DNA from: Leuctra nigra
Lineage: Eukaryota; Arthropoda; Insecta; Plecoptera; Leuctridae
Assembly (NCBI GenBank): GCA_934045905.1
Contig: OW203762.1
Location: 19,686,345-19,750,344 of the forward strand
DNA length: 64,000 nucleotides
Direction of reading: 5' to 3'
The notes beneath the pieces are model-generated. The model saw only the letters and a list, made by a program, of their open reading frames with translations, had not been told where the DNA came from and did not search any database. Position numbers and translations under genes: made by a program. Positions 54,590-64,000 of this stretch are shown piece after piece; positions within the stretch are counted from its first letter, which is position 1; every line of letters starts with the position of its first letter.

Positions 54590-54720
54590 TCACTTACTTT
54601 ATATATTATTTAAATACGCACACACTTCACTTCTGGACCGTCTGCTTCAAATTGATATGTTACTAGGATTAGTAAAAATAAATATATTAGGCACTAGCTT
54701 ATATATATTTTTAATCACAA
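54590..54720 (-). promoter_or_regulatory. Candidate promoter and 5' UTR exon of DOMON-A
   Basis: On the minus strand TATATATAAG (54699-54712) is followed after about 30 bp by AT-rich sequence and a non-coding stretch ending in AAAG|TAAGTG near 54596, a plausible splice donor. This would supply the 5' UTR exon implied by the acceptor directly before the DOMON-A start codon. Position and orientation fit; no transcript evidence. Confidence 0.3.
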
Positions 54721-54729
54721 TGTTATCAC

Positions 54730-55130
54730 TACGATCAGAATTTAAGACAAAGAATGCTAAGATAAACCATAAATACACGCACGGTGATAATCGGAAGAAA
54801 CGTCAACAGTTTATGTAACTAAATCACCGGATGCTCGAGCGATTACAGGCATCGCTATTTGAAGCCAGAATGGGGTAATTCTTCACGGGCACTGAAATAA
54901 AACATTATGTTTATAATGAAGTATATGTACATGAAACTTGTAATAATACTACCAAAGAGGTACTACTAAGAAAAATACTTAGAATAATTCACAATTTAAT
55001 TTTAATTACAATAATTACATTTATTTTTAATTTTACAATTTTTAAAAAATGTTAAAAATAACAAAACAACAGAGGGGTCAATATATTGTGGTCAAATATC
55101 CCAGGGTTTGTGCCAGCTCACGATGTCAGC
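54730..55130. other. Unassigned stretch
   Basis: No gene or repeat recognised. Confidence 0.35.
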
Positions 55131-55138
55131 CTTCACTG

Positions 55139-55407
55139 GTACCAAAGATGGGTAGAAGGTAGAAGGGCGGAAGTCAATTATCTCGATATTGCGTGGCACA
55201 CTTCTGGAGTGATATAATCATATAATCAAGCTTTACAAGTGGCATTTGACTGATGTCAATATATACGGTTATATTGAAGTATTCTCTTACACAATGACTC
55301 ATGTCACCATTACGAATATGATTAGATGAAGGCAGAATTACTGGTTTATGAGCTCACTTCAAGAATCATTGAAATGGACTTCCGCCATTCTACTTCTAAG
55401 GTACAGA
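55139..55407. repeat. Diverged MITE related to 33867-34282
   Basis: ggtagaagggcggaagtc at 55157 is inverted as gacttccgcc-attctac at 55378-55394; shares the ggtagaagggcggaag terminal phrase with the DOMON-B intronic MITE. Confidence 0.55.
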
Positions 55408-55984
55408 TATGACGAAGCGAACCAGGAGAGCAAACGTTATGCTTGTATTTCATAGATATTTATTTTGTGGAATTGAAAATATCCACATTTATTTGTCTGG
55501 TTGGAGAACAATTATTTGGCGTATGTTTGATTAATCTTACTTTGTATCAACCGACACTCATCTTCAGATTAAAATGATTGCTTTGTTATTTCCAAGTAAA
55601 ATTCTATTAAAAAACAAATTCGTTTTCCGTATTATGCAATAGGGCGAAGTACCACTCTGGTTGTCCACTCATTACGTACAATGAGTAGGTACTCAAACAT
55701 ATTCTGTCGACGTCTTTAAGGTAGCAGAAGCAGGTATCAAGATATAGGGAACTTTTACAGCAATATACCCACAGCCGAATTAAAATATTGCTCAATTCAA
55801 AACCAGTAGAAATTAAGCAAATACGAATACATTGAACTCTCAATGCTTTTACAGCTTTTAAATGTATCCAACTATTGTCGTTTACTCTGTTGGAATTAGT
55901 AATTATGCTTCCAAAGCTCTTAATAATTTGAATTAAAAAAAAAAATCTTTCTATCTTTGTGAAAATCAGGTAGGTAGTACACTT

Positions 55985-56315
55985 GGCACAGCTAAAATTG
56001 ATCGTTCAATACATCCGATTGGCTGAAAAATGTTAGATCGTACCATCAGAAGTCAGTTCAAGCGATCTCCTTGTCTCACTCTAGTAGGTGGCCTCACATT
56101 TCAATGATAACAACAATTTTTGATTGTAAAACAAGACAATTCTTTGAACTTCTATGTAAACTTATTAATTATTAGATAATACAATATTTCGTCCTGTTTC
56201 ACAGGACTTCTTCAGGTAGTTTGAAAAACTAAATGGAAGAAAACAGATTAAAAAATTGACTATCCAGGTAGTCATTCAAATTTGTTCACCGATCAATTTT
56301 GTTGAGCCGAGTGTA
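55985..56315. repeat. Diverged relative of the 46247 mariner-like MITE
   Basis: attggctgaaaaatg, cactctagtaggtgg and tttcaatgataacaacaatt correspond in order to parts of 46247-46455; the right end reads gagccgagtgtacc. An added internal segment may be another insertion. Confidence 0.45.
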
Positions 56316-56645
56316 CCTACAATGAACTCAAAAATTTAGAGTGCATCATTCCAAAATCAACTATAATAAAATATTGTGAATCTTCATTCACCCATCATTA
56401 TCTTCCTGATTTAATCAATAGTAGGTTCCCATTGTGATTAATTTCTCAAATACTTTTATTCCATTAATTGTTTGCGATAGCTGAAATGTAGGTACATTTC
56501 TTAAAATTGAGATGATAAGAAGAACGTAGTAGATTTTATCATTTTTCCTTATAATGCTTTGTTTTGTTTTGTTTTATAATTATTTATTTAGCTTTCGCTA
56601 TTTTAGTATTACATGTTATGTTACATACACTTAACAATATTTATT

Positions 56646-57173
56646 TTATATGTTACACTCTTCCTTTTTCAAGTATGCAATCATTTTCATTTTAAATTGA
56701 CCCACAGTTTTACATTCAGTTAATTTATGATCTAATCTATTATATTCACTCACTCCATCCGACAAAACAGTTTTAAATCTAGACATTTGAACAAACAAGT
56801 TTGACTGGCCTCTTGTGCCATGTTCATGAATACAACTAACAATATTTATTCTATCCTTTAAATACTCAGGTGCTAATCCTAGCTTAATTTTATGAATAAA
56901 AAGAAACACATTTAACCTAACAGTTTGCCGTATCGAAAGCATGTCTAATTCACTTCTCATTTCAATTATATGCGTAGTTCTCGGTGCCTTTAAAATTATC
57001 CTCATGGCTCTATTCTGTAAGGCTTGTAGTCGCTGCATATCGGTCTGCGTGATATTGTAGAAGGTTGTGTTGCAGTAGGTGAAATGAGGTTCTACTATAG
57101 TTTTATATACAAGTTTTCTCGACCACACTGTCAGACATTTCCCAACCCTTGACAACCCAAATGCGGACAACAC
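56646..57173 (-). pseudogene. LINE reverse transcriptase C-terminal fragment
   Basis: 175 codons open on the minus strand: KLVYKTIVEPHFTYCNTTFY, RLQALQNRAMRIIL, MLSIRQTVRLNVFLFIHKI, LSDGVSEYNRLDHKL. This is the usual post-RT region of Jockey/CR1-type ORF2. The catalytic core is missing (5' truncation at about 57180). It differs from the intact LINE at 4468, so it represents another lineage. Confidence 0.8.
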
Positions 57174-57322
57174 TTATAAAAATAATCCTTTAATAATAAC
57201 TTAAGTGTGTTTCGAAAGACCTTAAAGATTAAGCCAGAAGTACACATTATTTATAGATTCGATTTAAACCAAAATTTTGCAATATACCGAGCTAAGGATG
57301 AGTTTATTTATAGCTTAGTTAG

Positions 57323-57578
57323 GCTACCCTACTGGGATTGAGAGTGGCCATGGCGCAAGGCGGCCATGTTTGGTCCAACTTAAATTACCCAATCGGTGTT
57401 CTCCAAGAGGCATTATATTGGATTTATAACTATTGGTATAATTATCATTGGTACAATTTTAGTTGTATACCTAAACAAATTAATTTTACTTGAGGAGAAC
57501 TAATTTCAGCTATTGATAATATGACCAAAAAGTGGAAAAACATGACAACCCTAGCGCCGTGGCCACTCTCTAGCCTGG
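57323..57578. repeat. Inverted repeat with AGAGTGGCCA(T/C)GGCGC arms
   Basis: aggctaccctactgggattg plus agagtggccatggcgc at 57322-57356 is inverted at 57553-57578 (gcgccgtggccactctctag). Confidence 0.6.
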
Positions 57579-57599
57579 ACATTGTCAGCTGTCCTTTAC

Positions 57600-58000
57600 T
57601 TCAGAGAGAGAGAGATGTCAAGTGGAACTAATTTCACTATAGAAACATTGTGGTACTACAAACTAATTGTTATAAGCATAACAGAAATTTCGGCGTGCTG
57701 GATCTCATTAATGGAAAATCTCATCTTGTTGTTAAATGTCTTCGTCTGGAGCCTGAACACTAATCAACGTTTTAACTCGACCAAATTTTCAAAAAAAAAA
57801 TCTACCATGAGTGATAACGTTTTCGAAATAAAAAACAGTAAAAATTACTAAATTACTCCTCTTTTTATAATGATTCTCAAAGAAAATCAAGAATTCAAAA
57901 AATCTCAGTGTGCCCAGATTTTACATTTTAAAAATAATTTTTGAATGAATGAACGTGTTGACTTGGCCTCTTTTTACTTTACTATCGTACCATGATTTTT
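57600..58000. mobile_element. Diverged relic of the E family
   Basis: ttcggcgtgctggatctcattaatgg then aaaatctcatcttgttgttaaatgtcttcg corresponds to the conserved block 'ttcggcctactggatcttaaaattgg aaaatctcacattgttgc' near the hairpin end of E1-E5; gttgacttggcctctttttac at 57958 recalls the palindrome arm. CRE motifs and termini are gone. Confidence 0.45.
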
Positions 58001-58009
58001 TTCATTAAA

Positions 58010-58880
58010 AGGAGAATTGGATGCTGTTTTTAAACAGAATTTTGATAATGGCTAAGATAATGGAAATAAAAATTCAACAGTCCGTTTCGATAAAAGGATT
58101 AAAGACGAGATGATAGACGTAATATTTGCTAAAAAAGAGAATAATTAATATTCTTGCTGACGTATTGATTGAGATTGTCGGTCGGATAAAACTGTGAAAC
58201 AAACAAGAGATGTCCCTATATCACGTGACTTTCTATTGTACTCTCGAGAACATGTTGTTAAGAATGATGACACAAGTAACACATCAATCATTTACAGAAA
58301 TGAGCAGTCAGGGCGCGCCAAAGATAGGACGATAATTTTGTCCGCCGTAAGCGCCACGATCGTTTTGAGGGCAAGTGTTTCATCCTTACTGAAATTCTTT
58401 GGTTTCAGTATCTTTGGAATTTCACAACAGCTGATTTTGTTGACAGCTTGACAGCTGACAGTTCAGACCTGTGTAGTTAAAAATAGTCGTTCAAAAGTAA
58501 TTCTACACCTAGTAAATAATCATTTAAAGTTCCATTGTTACCCTAAAGTCATTGGAAATCATCAGTGTAAGTAGAAAACTATTATTAACAAGGAATGTGT
58601 GGTTATTAGACTGAAGCCGCCATTTTTAAAATGAAAGTCACCGCCGCCTATAGTTGACTGACAAACAGCCCGCTAATCTTACGAACTTGCTTTTGCCCTC
58701 AAAATGCATTGTGCTGCCATCTGCTGGATGTTTCGCTTTGCACATGCCCTAATATTGATGTAATAATAACCGTGTAGTGAAGGGCAAATAACGAGACAAC
58801 AAGAACTTTGTGTCCCCCCGATTTCAAATGTGAGCAATGCCCTATTCGAGTCAATTATTCGAGTGTGGTCTAAGCCGAAT
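58010..58880. other. Unassigned stretch
   Basis: An 85-codon open frame at 58194 and a 77-codon frame on the minus strand at 58679 have no recognisable motifs. No gene supported. Confidence 0.35.
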
Positions 58881-58888
58881 ATGCGTAA

Positions 58889-59221
58889 GTGGCTGTGCAT
58901 AAAGGACGTCACGATTCAGGGGGGGAGGGGGGGGTGCACAAGTATCGGACACAGTGTGGCAGGGGGGGGGGAGGGGGGGGGGGGGTCTGGAGCCAGTAGG
59001 ACGTCACTTTTTGATATAGATATTTTCAAGCATTTTAAATTTCAGTTGATATAGTAGAGAACTGAAATTTTGCTAAAAATTACAAATTCCGATACATTTT
59101 ACAGTCAGAAAAATTATTTTAAGGGGGGGGGTCTCGAAAAGTGTGACAAAGTGTGCCAGGGGGAGGGGGGAGGGGTGTCAAAAAAAACATTTTTAGCGTG
59201 ACGTCCTTTATGCACAGCCCC
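58889..59221. mobile_element. 333-bp G-rich MITE with TAA target duplication
   Basis: Termini G(T)GGCTGTGCATAAAGGACG and CGTCCTTTATGCACAGCCCC, flanked by TAA on both sides (58886-58888, 59222-59224), suggesting PIF/Harbinger-type movement. Each subterminal region has long G runs with g(a)g interruptions; the core contains tgacgtcctttatgcacag. The same kind of terminus is widespread in invertebrate genomes, from memory. Confidence 0.8.
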
Positions 59222-59342
59222 TAATGCACTTTAGATTCATTCATCTAATATCTACCCTTTACAATACCCTTTACAAAATTGTCTAGTTCCGTAATATTCA
59301 TACCGCTCCGGTAAAATCATGTACCAACTAGGACTTATAGAG

Positions 59343-59701
59343 CAGAGGTCGGCAACCTGTGGTTCCTTGGTGGTTCTTGAATGGCTCTTTATAATTATTT
59401 AAATATAAATCTGAAATCAAAAAATTTGAAATTCGAAAAAAACGCCCTGCGGGGCAACAATTGGAAGGTTGTTTGATTCAGATTGTTCATTTTAAAACCC
59501 TTGAATCACTTTTTAATTGTGGACATTCTAAAAAAACGCCCTGCGAAGCAAAAAATGGAGGGCTTCTTCAAAATATCAAAATAAACTAGTATTATCCTCA
59601 TTGTTTTATATTTGATTGCTTCTACTGCGGCTGCCATTATTATCTAATTTATACATTTTTGGGAAATTGGCTCCTTGACTAAAAAAGGTAGCCGACCCCT
59701 G
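59343..59701. mobile_element. hAT MITE (CAGAGGTCGGCAACC ends), third copy
   Basis: Ends CAGAGGTCGGCAACC and GGTAGCCGACCCCTG. Two GCCCTGCG(GGGC) motifs (59444, 59538). Same family as 39688 and 40245; an 8-bp duplication is not recognisable. Confidence 0.75.
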
Positions 59702-59709
59702 ACTTTGTT

Positions 59710-61000
59710 CATAGGAAAAAGCTAGGTCTAGAAAAAGCTAGATATTATCTTTGCTCATGGTATAGAAGTTGGTAGCAACCAACTAAATATAAACACCTTG
59801 GCCCATATACTCATTTGTATAACTAAATGTACAACTGATTTAACTGAGAATTCAGACCGGTTGACATAATGTGCCCATCTCCAATGTCGAACATGTGAAT
59901 CGCTTCGTTCACTTTATTTCGTTTGCTCCAAACATCTCTCTTGAAGTAACAGTATGTACCACGCGATAGAATTCCGTTGTCACAATGCTTAGAGTTGGTA
60001 CTCCACCCCAGTGATGCAAGACTATCCTTTCATTGTGTATGGGAGAAAGAAAATATGACTGTCTTTCTATACTCCGTTTGATATTCACCAACCAGTTGTG
60101 AAATTTTTATAAAACCGGTATCACAGGTTGGAAGGCCCAAAACGGGCAGTAGCGAATTTTGGGTGTGCGCGCCCACCCATGGCGTCGTCGTCTCTGCATG
60201 GAGTTATAATGGTCTCTATGAGCCTGGCTGCATGCAGAGTAGTGCTACATTGAACATTAATAAAAATGTAGGAAATTGTTAATGTGTCATTAGCATTGAA
60301 TTTGTAGTACTTCAATATCATAGCGCTCTGTTGGATGTGAATGAGAGAGATAAACGTTCTTTGTGCGAGTCTGTCTGTCTCTCTCTATCTGATAAGATGC
60401 TCATTTTATCAGTCTGATTGCATTTAACGAGCAATCTTCTTTTCTTTGCTTTGCCTTGTTAAATACTAAGTCATCGGTTTTGAAACAAATCCGCGCAAAA
60501 CTGTTCTCCATCGCGATTGTTTGGAAGATGCAATATTTAAAATTTCACGAGTTGCACTTTTAGGTCCCTTATTATTCAATTAATATATAAGTGGTATCTA
60601 GAGAAAAAAAAATAGATAAATTTCCCCAAACCTCAATAAAATATCACTATAAGTATAGTATTTAATTAAATGTAGAAAGTTACAACCATTAAATAGATTT
60701 GACCATATCTATAAATGAAATTCGATCGAACGAGTCTTCAGAAAAAGATTCCAAAATTGCTTCCAAACTAGATATTTGATTTTTAAACGATTGCCTATCA
60801 TCAGATTGAACATTTCAGAACACATTTACAGGGCTTCAAAGTTCAGTTGATTTCTGTAACACCCCACACTTGACAATTCTCTCAGGACATATTCTGGTAA
60901 GGTGTTTGCACCTCCTACCGAAATCTTCGAGTCCAGAGAATGCTCTCAAAAACTGATCGCAGCGCCAACTAAGAAAATCCCCCGACGTTGGGTTATTCTC
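59710..61000. other. Unassigned stretch
   Basis: No gene seen. A short imperfect palindrome around ctctgcatggagtta...gagcctggctgcatgcagag at 60190-60240. Confidence 0.4.
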
Positions 61001-61380
61001 TGTTAACGCGTTGATAAGCTTTGTATTGCATCCAATTTGATATGCGTTTGCAAGTTTCTGCTCTACAGACCTTGGAACTGAAGCGTCAAGAGAGCAGTTA
61101 TAAAATATATGTAAATTCTTGGCTTAAATTGATTAGACTTAAATCTGGCTAAAATACCTATGCTGGTCCCATAATGACAGTTTTAAATTCATCGGTCAAA
61201 CGGTTCGAGTTTAAATTTCAACAAATCACAGGATTCTGTTCAAAAACGATACACAAGACCGCTATTAGTATGTGTGCACATTTTCAGATATAGACACTGA
61301 GGGCAATAAAAAAGAGAAAACATAAACACATGGAGAAAGCGCCATAAAAGTACCGTGGAGATGCTCGCTTCGCTCGCTGA
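61000..61380 (+). mobile_element. F-family long-form fragment
   Basis: gttaacgcgttgataagc at 61003; body with ggctaaaatacctatgctgg and cggtcaaacggttcgag; tail gatgctcgcttcgctcgctgaatg at 61361. Diverged. Confidence 0.6.
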
Positions 61381-61389
61381 ATGAAGCCG

Positions 61390-62600
61390 GATTTTGAAAT
61401 AGGCTCCTATTTTTTATGAAATGTCATAAAGGTTCATTAAGATTTTGATTTAATTTAAGATTAACCTGAGAATCAAATTGATTGCAAGTAGTTTATAGCG
61501 TGATGCGTGCAAGTTGTCGCCGTGCGCCATCCAGCTTCGTACTCCTTATGTTTCAAGTTATAGTCTGGTTAGACACGTCAGAGCAAAGCAGTTTTATCGG
61601 TTATGTATTGGTTGAAGGATACAAGTTTCATAATGGACAATTAGATATATTTATACTTAGGTAATAAAAACATACATGTTATACAAGACACTTTTATCAA
61701 GCCTCCTTCATTATTTAATTATTAAATCTCTCAGTATTTTTGCCACACAAAAGCCACTGGAAATAACGTCACTGCTATATTCTGTCATTAAAAATACTTC
61801 AGAAATGTTAAAAAATATAATATGGCTCAGTATTTAGGTTTATTCCCGAGCAACCAACAATTTATATAATAGTGTACTAATAAAAGTCAATTACGTCAAT
61901 ATTCAGCAATTAAAAACTCGGCACTGACAACCGACATGTCAAATATTAATCAATATTTACATCAATAACAACTTATAACTTAAAACAACAACTTAATATG
62001 TATCGTTAGTTTAGCTTAATGCCTTAACAGATCTTCGATCAATTTAAGACATGCCATCATCATTAACTGTTTCTTAAACAAAACATAAATGACAGCACCC
62101 CTAAACAGTTATATTCCTAGCTACAAAATACTGAATATGATTAATATAAAAATAATCTTTCCTCAAGTTAGTCATTGCAAGTCCAACATTTCTCATTAAG
62201 ACCTGAATTTAATATTTAAGCCAATCAGATGAATCACTACTACGAGCGATGCTTTTGATTGGATGGTTTCAATGGGAAACGTTATTGAGGTACTACTTGC
62301 AAAATGCATTGCTAATTAAAAATGATTAACTTAATTACATAAAAAAAAAATCAAAATGCATAATTATCTTCTATCTTATAAATAATTCCACATGTACAAA
62401 ATGTATAACTTTCACGATTGGATATCTAAGTATTCTTTTTAACAAAATTGTCATGTTAAACGTCAGTGAACTATAGTAGAAAGTTTGCATGTAACTAAAT
62501 AAATAGAAATGACTGGACTGGACAAATTACATACTGTCTTACTACTGCTGTGGTATGATGAAATTGAGAATTGAGACGACTATGGCCACCGATTAGGGAT
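61390..62600. other. 3' flank of the small membrane protein gene
   Basis: AT-rich; a 60-codon open frame at 61482 has no recognisable motif. A TTTATT (AATAAA on the minus strand) lies near 61849 and could be a distant poly(A) signal for the gene that ends at 62607. Confidence 0.35.
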
Positions 62601-62606
62601 GTACAA

Positions 62607-63417
62607 CTATTGCTTCTGCGGGGTGGACCCAATAGGCGCCATGGCAGCAATGACCACGATGGCAACAGTCAGCAGAACGACGACAACAATGTAAACACCA
62701 AGAAGCACTTTGCGTACAGTTGAGTGCTGAAACAAGGAAGGAAGCGATGTGTATAGGTAAGATATTAGGGATTTATATTTCTTTTCATTTTACGAATAAG
62801 AATCAAGTAATGAAATTAATTGTTGATTGTACAGCCAGATGCTTGTATGTACAGATGACATCCATAGCAATCAATCGTCAGGGTCAAATATCTGAGATTC
62901 AAACATAGAATGTCGGTAAAGAGTTTCCAGAAGTATTGAATCTTGGGGTTAATTCTTCCAGCTCGAATAGAGGACGTAGCGGCACTGAAGTTACTGAAGA
63001 GGCACTACAAATGTGTATACCATAAAGTTCTCCGACAATCAGAGAGTCCAGTACTCCACCGAAAGTATGGTCAAGCACCTAACTAGGGAAATCCTTAGAG
63101 TGTTGGTAGACATTTTGTTTTAATGTATCGGGTTCATTCTGATGATACAAATTCACTAATTCCGTTATCCAAAACTGTGTCACTTTTTCTACTTGTAAAG
63201 ACATTTTCACTGTAGATAATTTCAGCTATTCTGTTTTTGTCTCTCGTTCTCTTCATGATGACTGTTTAAAATAATACCGCTCAAGAACGTGTCTTACCGG
63301 AGCGTCCATTTTCCTGGGCCCCTGACTCTTCAGGGAACCCCGACGCGAGCCGAAGTCCTTCTGGGTGTACGCGCTCGTTTGTGCGCTGCTCATCTTCTCA
63401 CTTAGAAAGCCAAGGAT
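62607..63417 (-). CDS. 71-residue single-pass membrane protein, two coding exons
   Basis: Exon 63298-63417 (ATG at 63393, 24-bp 5' UTR part after tttcag) gives 32 codons; exon 62607-62726 gives 39 codons plus TAG. The junction is ccg|gtaaga ... gtttcag|cac, phase 0. The N-terminal half is polar and basic, rich in Ser, Gln, Lys and Arg (SRRGSLKSQGPRK). The second exon begins STVRKVLLGV and contains a strong hydrophobic segment (YIVVVVLLTVAIVVIAAM), then a short polar tail ending PQKQ. By the positive-inside rule the N-terminus is probably cytoplasmic with a short luminal or extracellular tail. Good codon quality and higher GC than surroundings support it. No family recognised; an N-terminal RRGS is a possible basophilic kinase site. 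Confidence 0.7.
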
Positions 63418-63694
63418 CTGAAAACAAAGACAACATTCATTTAATTGTGCTCTCTCTTTCGAACAGATGTTAGTATTTCTTTAGACTCTTACGTAGTTAT
63501 TTATAAGAAAATAAGTTTAAACGGTAAGTCTATTTACCAAACGACGAGCTTTCTCCCAAAATGCAGCGAGTCCAACTGTATGTTATTTTTTACGCTCCTC
63601 AAATATTAGAAAATTTTCTTAGTATCATTCTTATATTGGAATTCTGGGTAAATCTTGAGATGGTTTAGGGACGATAGAGTTATACTTACAGACA

Positions 63695-63718
63695 TTAACT
63701 TGTGATACTTACAGACGG
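63695..63718 (-). promoter_or_regulatory. Two tandem splice-donor-like sites upstream of the small membrane protein gene
   Basis: On the minus strand CTGTAAGTA occurs twice, 24 bp apart. They could mark the end of a 5' UTR exon for the gene below; the surrounding sequence is not coding. Confidence 0.25.
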
Positions 63719-63879
63719 TCTAATTTCATTTTTTGACATTGAATCTCGTGAATGTGTAATAATACTATGTACTACCTAGATTTAAAATATAATTGTAGCA
63801 TGTAGATGTTAATTTATTTTAATTTCAATACTATTAATTATGTACTAGGATACATGATTTAGTTCGATGTAACCTTTCC

Positions 63880-64000
63880 AGTTTCCACATACTCCACTGA
63901 ATGGTGTCAACCATAGGAGTCCCTTACATGTATGTACCTCTTTCAAATGTACTCATTGGATATGGAAATAAAACTGAACTGAACTGAACTGAACTTACAG
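63880..64000 (+). mobile_element. LINE 3' end with (ACTGA)n tail
   Basis: ...ggatatggaaataaa followed by actga repeats (63971-63995) is how some LINEs end. The minus strand of the last 8 bases reads CTGTAAGT, a possible splice donor, so a host exon on the other strand beyond the edge is the alternative. Confidence 0.45.

Noticed and set aside
61482..61664. 60-codon frame ending YVLVEGYKFHNG as another lectin exon
   Set aside because: A faint resemblance to the pre-CTLD linker only; no splice or CTLD context.
1..64000. tRNA or rRNA genes
   Set aside because: I saw no cloverleaf with A and B boxes and no rRNA-like sequence by eye; a tRNAscan run would settle it.

Overview
The window is a piece of an arthropod nuclear genome, most likely an insect and possibly a hemipteran (the order is inference). 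It is AT-rich, has short exons with GT-AG junctions and long introns, contains one 200-base assembly gap, and is dominated by transposable elements. There is no prokaryotic gene organisation. Only five host loci can be supported: (i) the 3' end of a Thr/Pro-rich mucin-like secreted protein with two copies of an unrecognised four-cysteine domain (1-2270, +); (ii) a C-type lectin rebuilt from three phase-matched exons (31438-33221, +); (iii) a secreted single-DOMON-domain protein, DOMON-A, five coding segments with a tandemly duplicated terminal exon (48230-53678, -); (iv) a second DOMON gene, DOMON-B, three exons with the end not found (33713-38720, -); (v) a two-exon gene for a 71-residue single-pass membrane protein (62607-63417, -). 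None of the exon joins has transcript support here; they rest on splice motifs, matching phases and family resemblance.

Layout. 0-2.7 kb: mucin gene end. 2.7-21.3 kb: a transposon graveyard around one structurally intact APE-type LINE with both ORFs and a poly(A) tail (4468-8871), plus Helitron helicase, RTE-like, Jockey/CR1-like and R4/NeSL-like remnants, a hAT MITE with perfect 8-bp target duplication, and nested Helitron-like elements. 21.3-27 kb: degenerate repeats, the gap, and a broken PIF/Harbinger transposase with exon-like ORFs on either side. 27-31 kb: a pogo/Tigger-like transposase split by later insertions. 31-39 kb: lectin and DOMON-B. 39-48 kb: nested MITEs. 48-55 kb: DOMON-A. 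55-62.5 kb: MITEs and a LINE fragment. 62.6-64 kb: small membrane protein gene.

The most striking structure is a family of five long non-coding elements (called E1-E5 here: 18032, 27698, 35668, 40453, 49651). Each has a short perfect hairpin at one end, a microsatellite of varying sequence at a fixed place, a tandem array in which the composite CCGGAAGTGACGTCA (ETS site fused to a full CRE, often next to a YY1/Pho-like GCCATTTT) recurs about every 125-150 bp, and a long palindrome at the other end. Insertions in other repeats show that they entered between A and T. Two sit in introns of the DOMON genes. A second family (called F here), with CTAGGAAAACGCTC and CGCTCGCTCAA ends, has a copy nested inside another copy, which reveals insertion without target duplication and a Helitron-like CTAG|T terminus.
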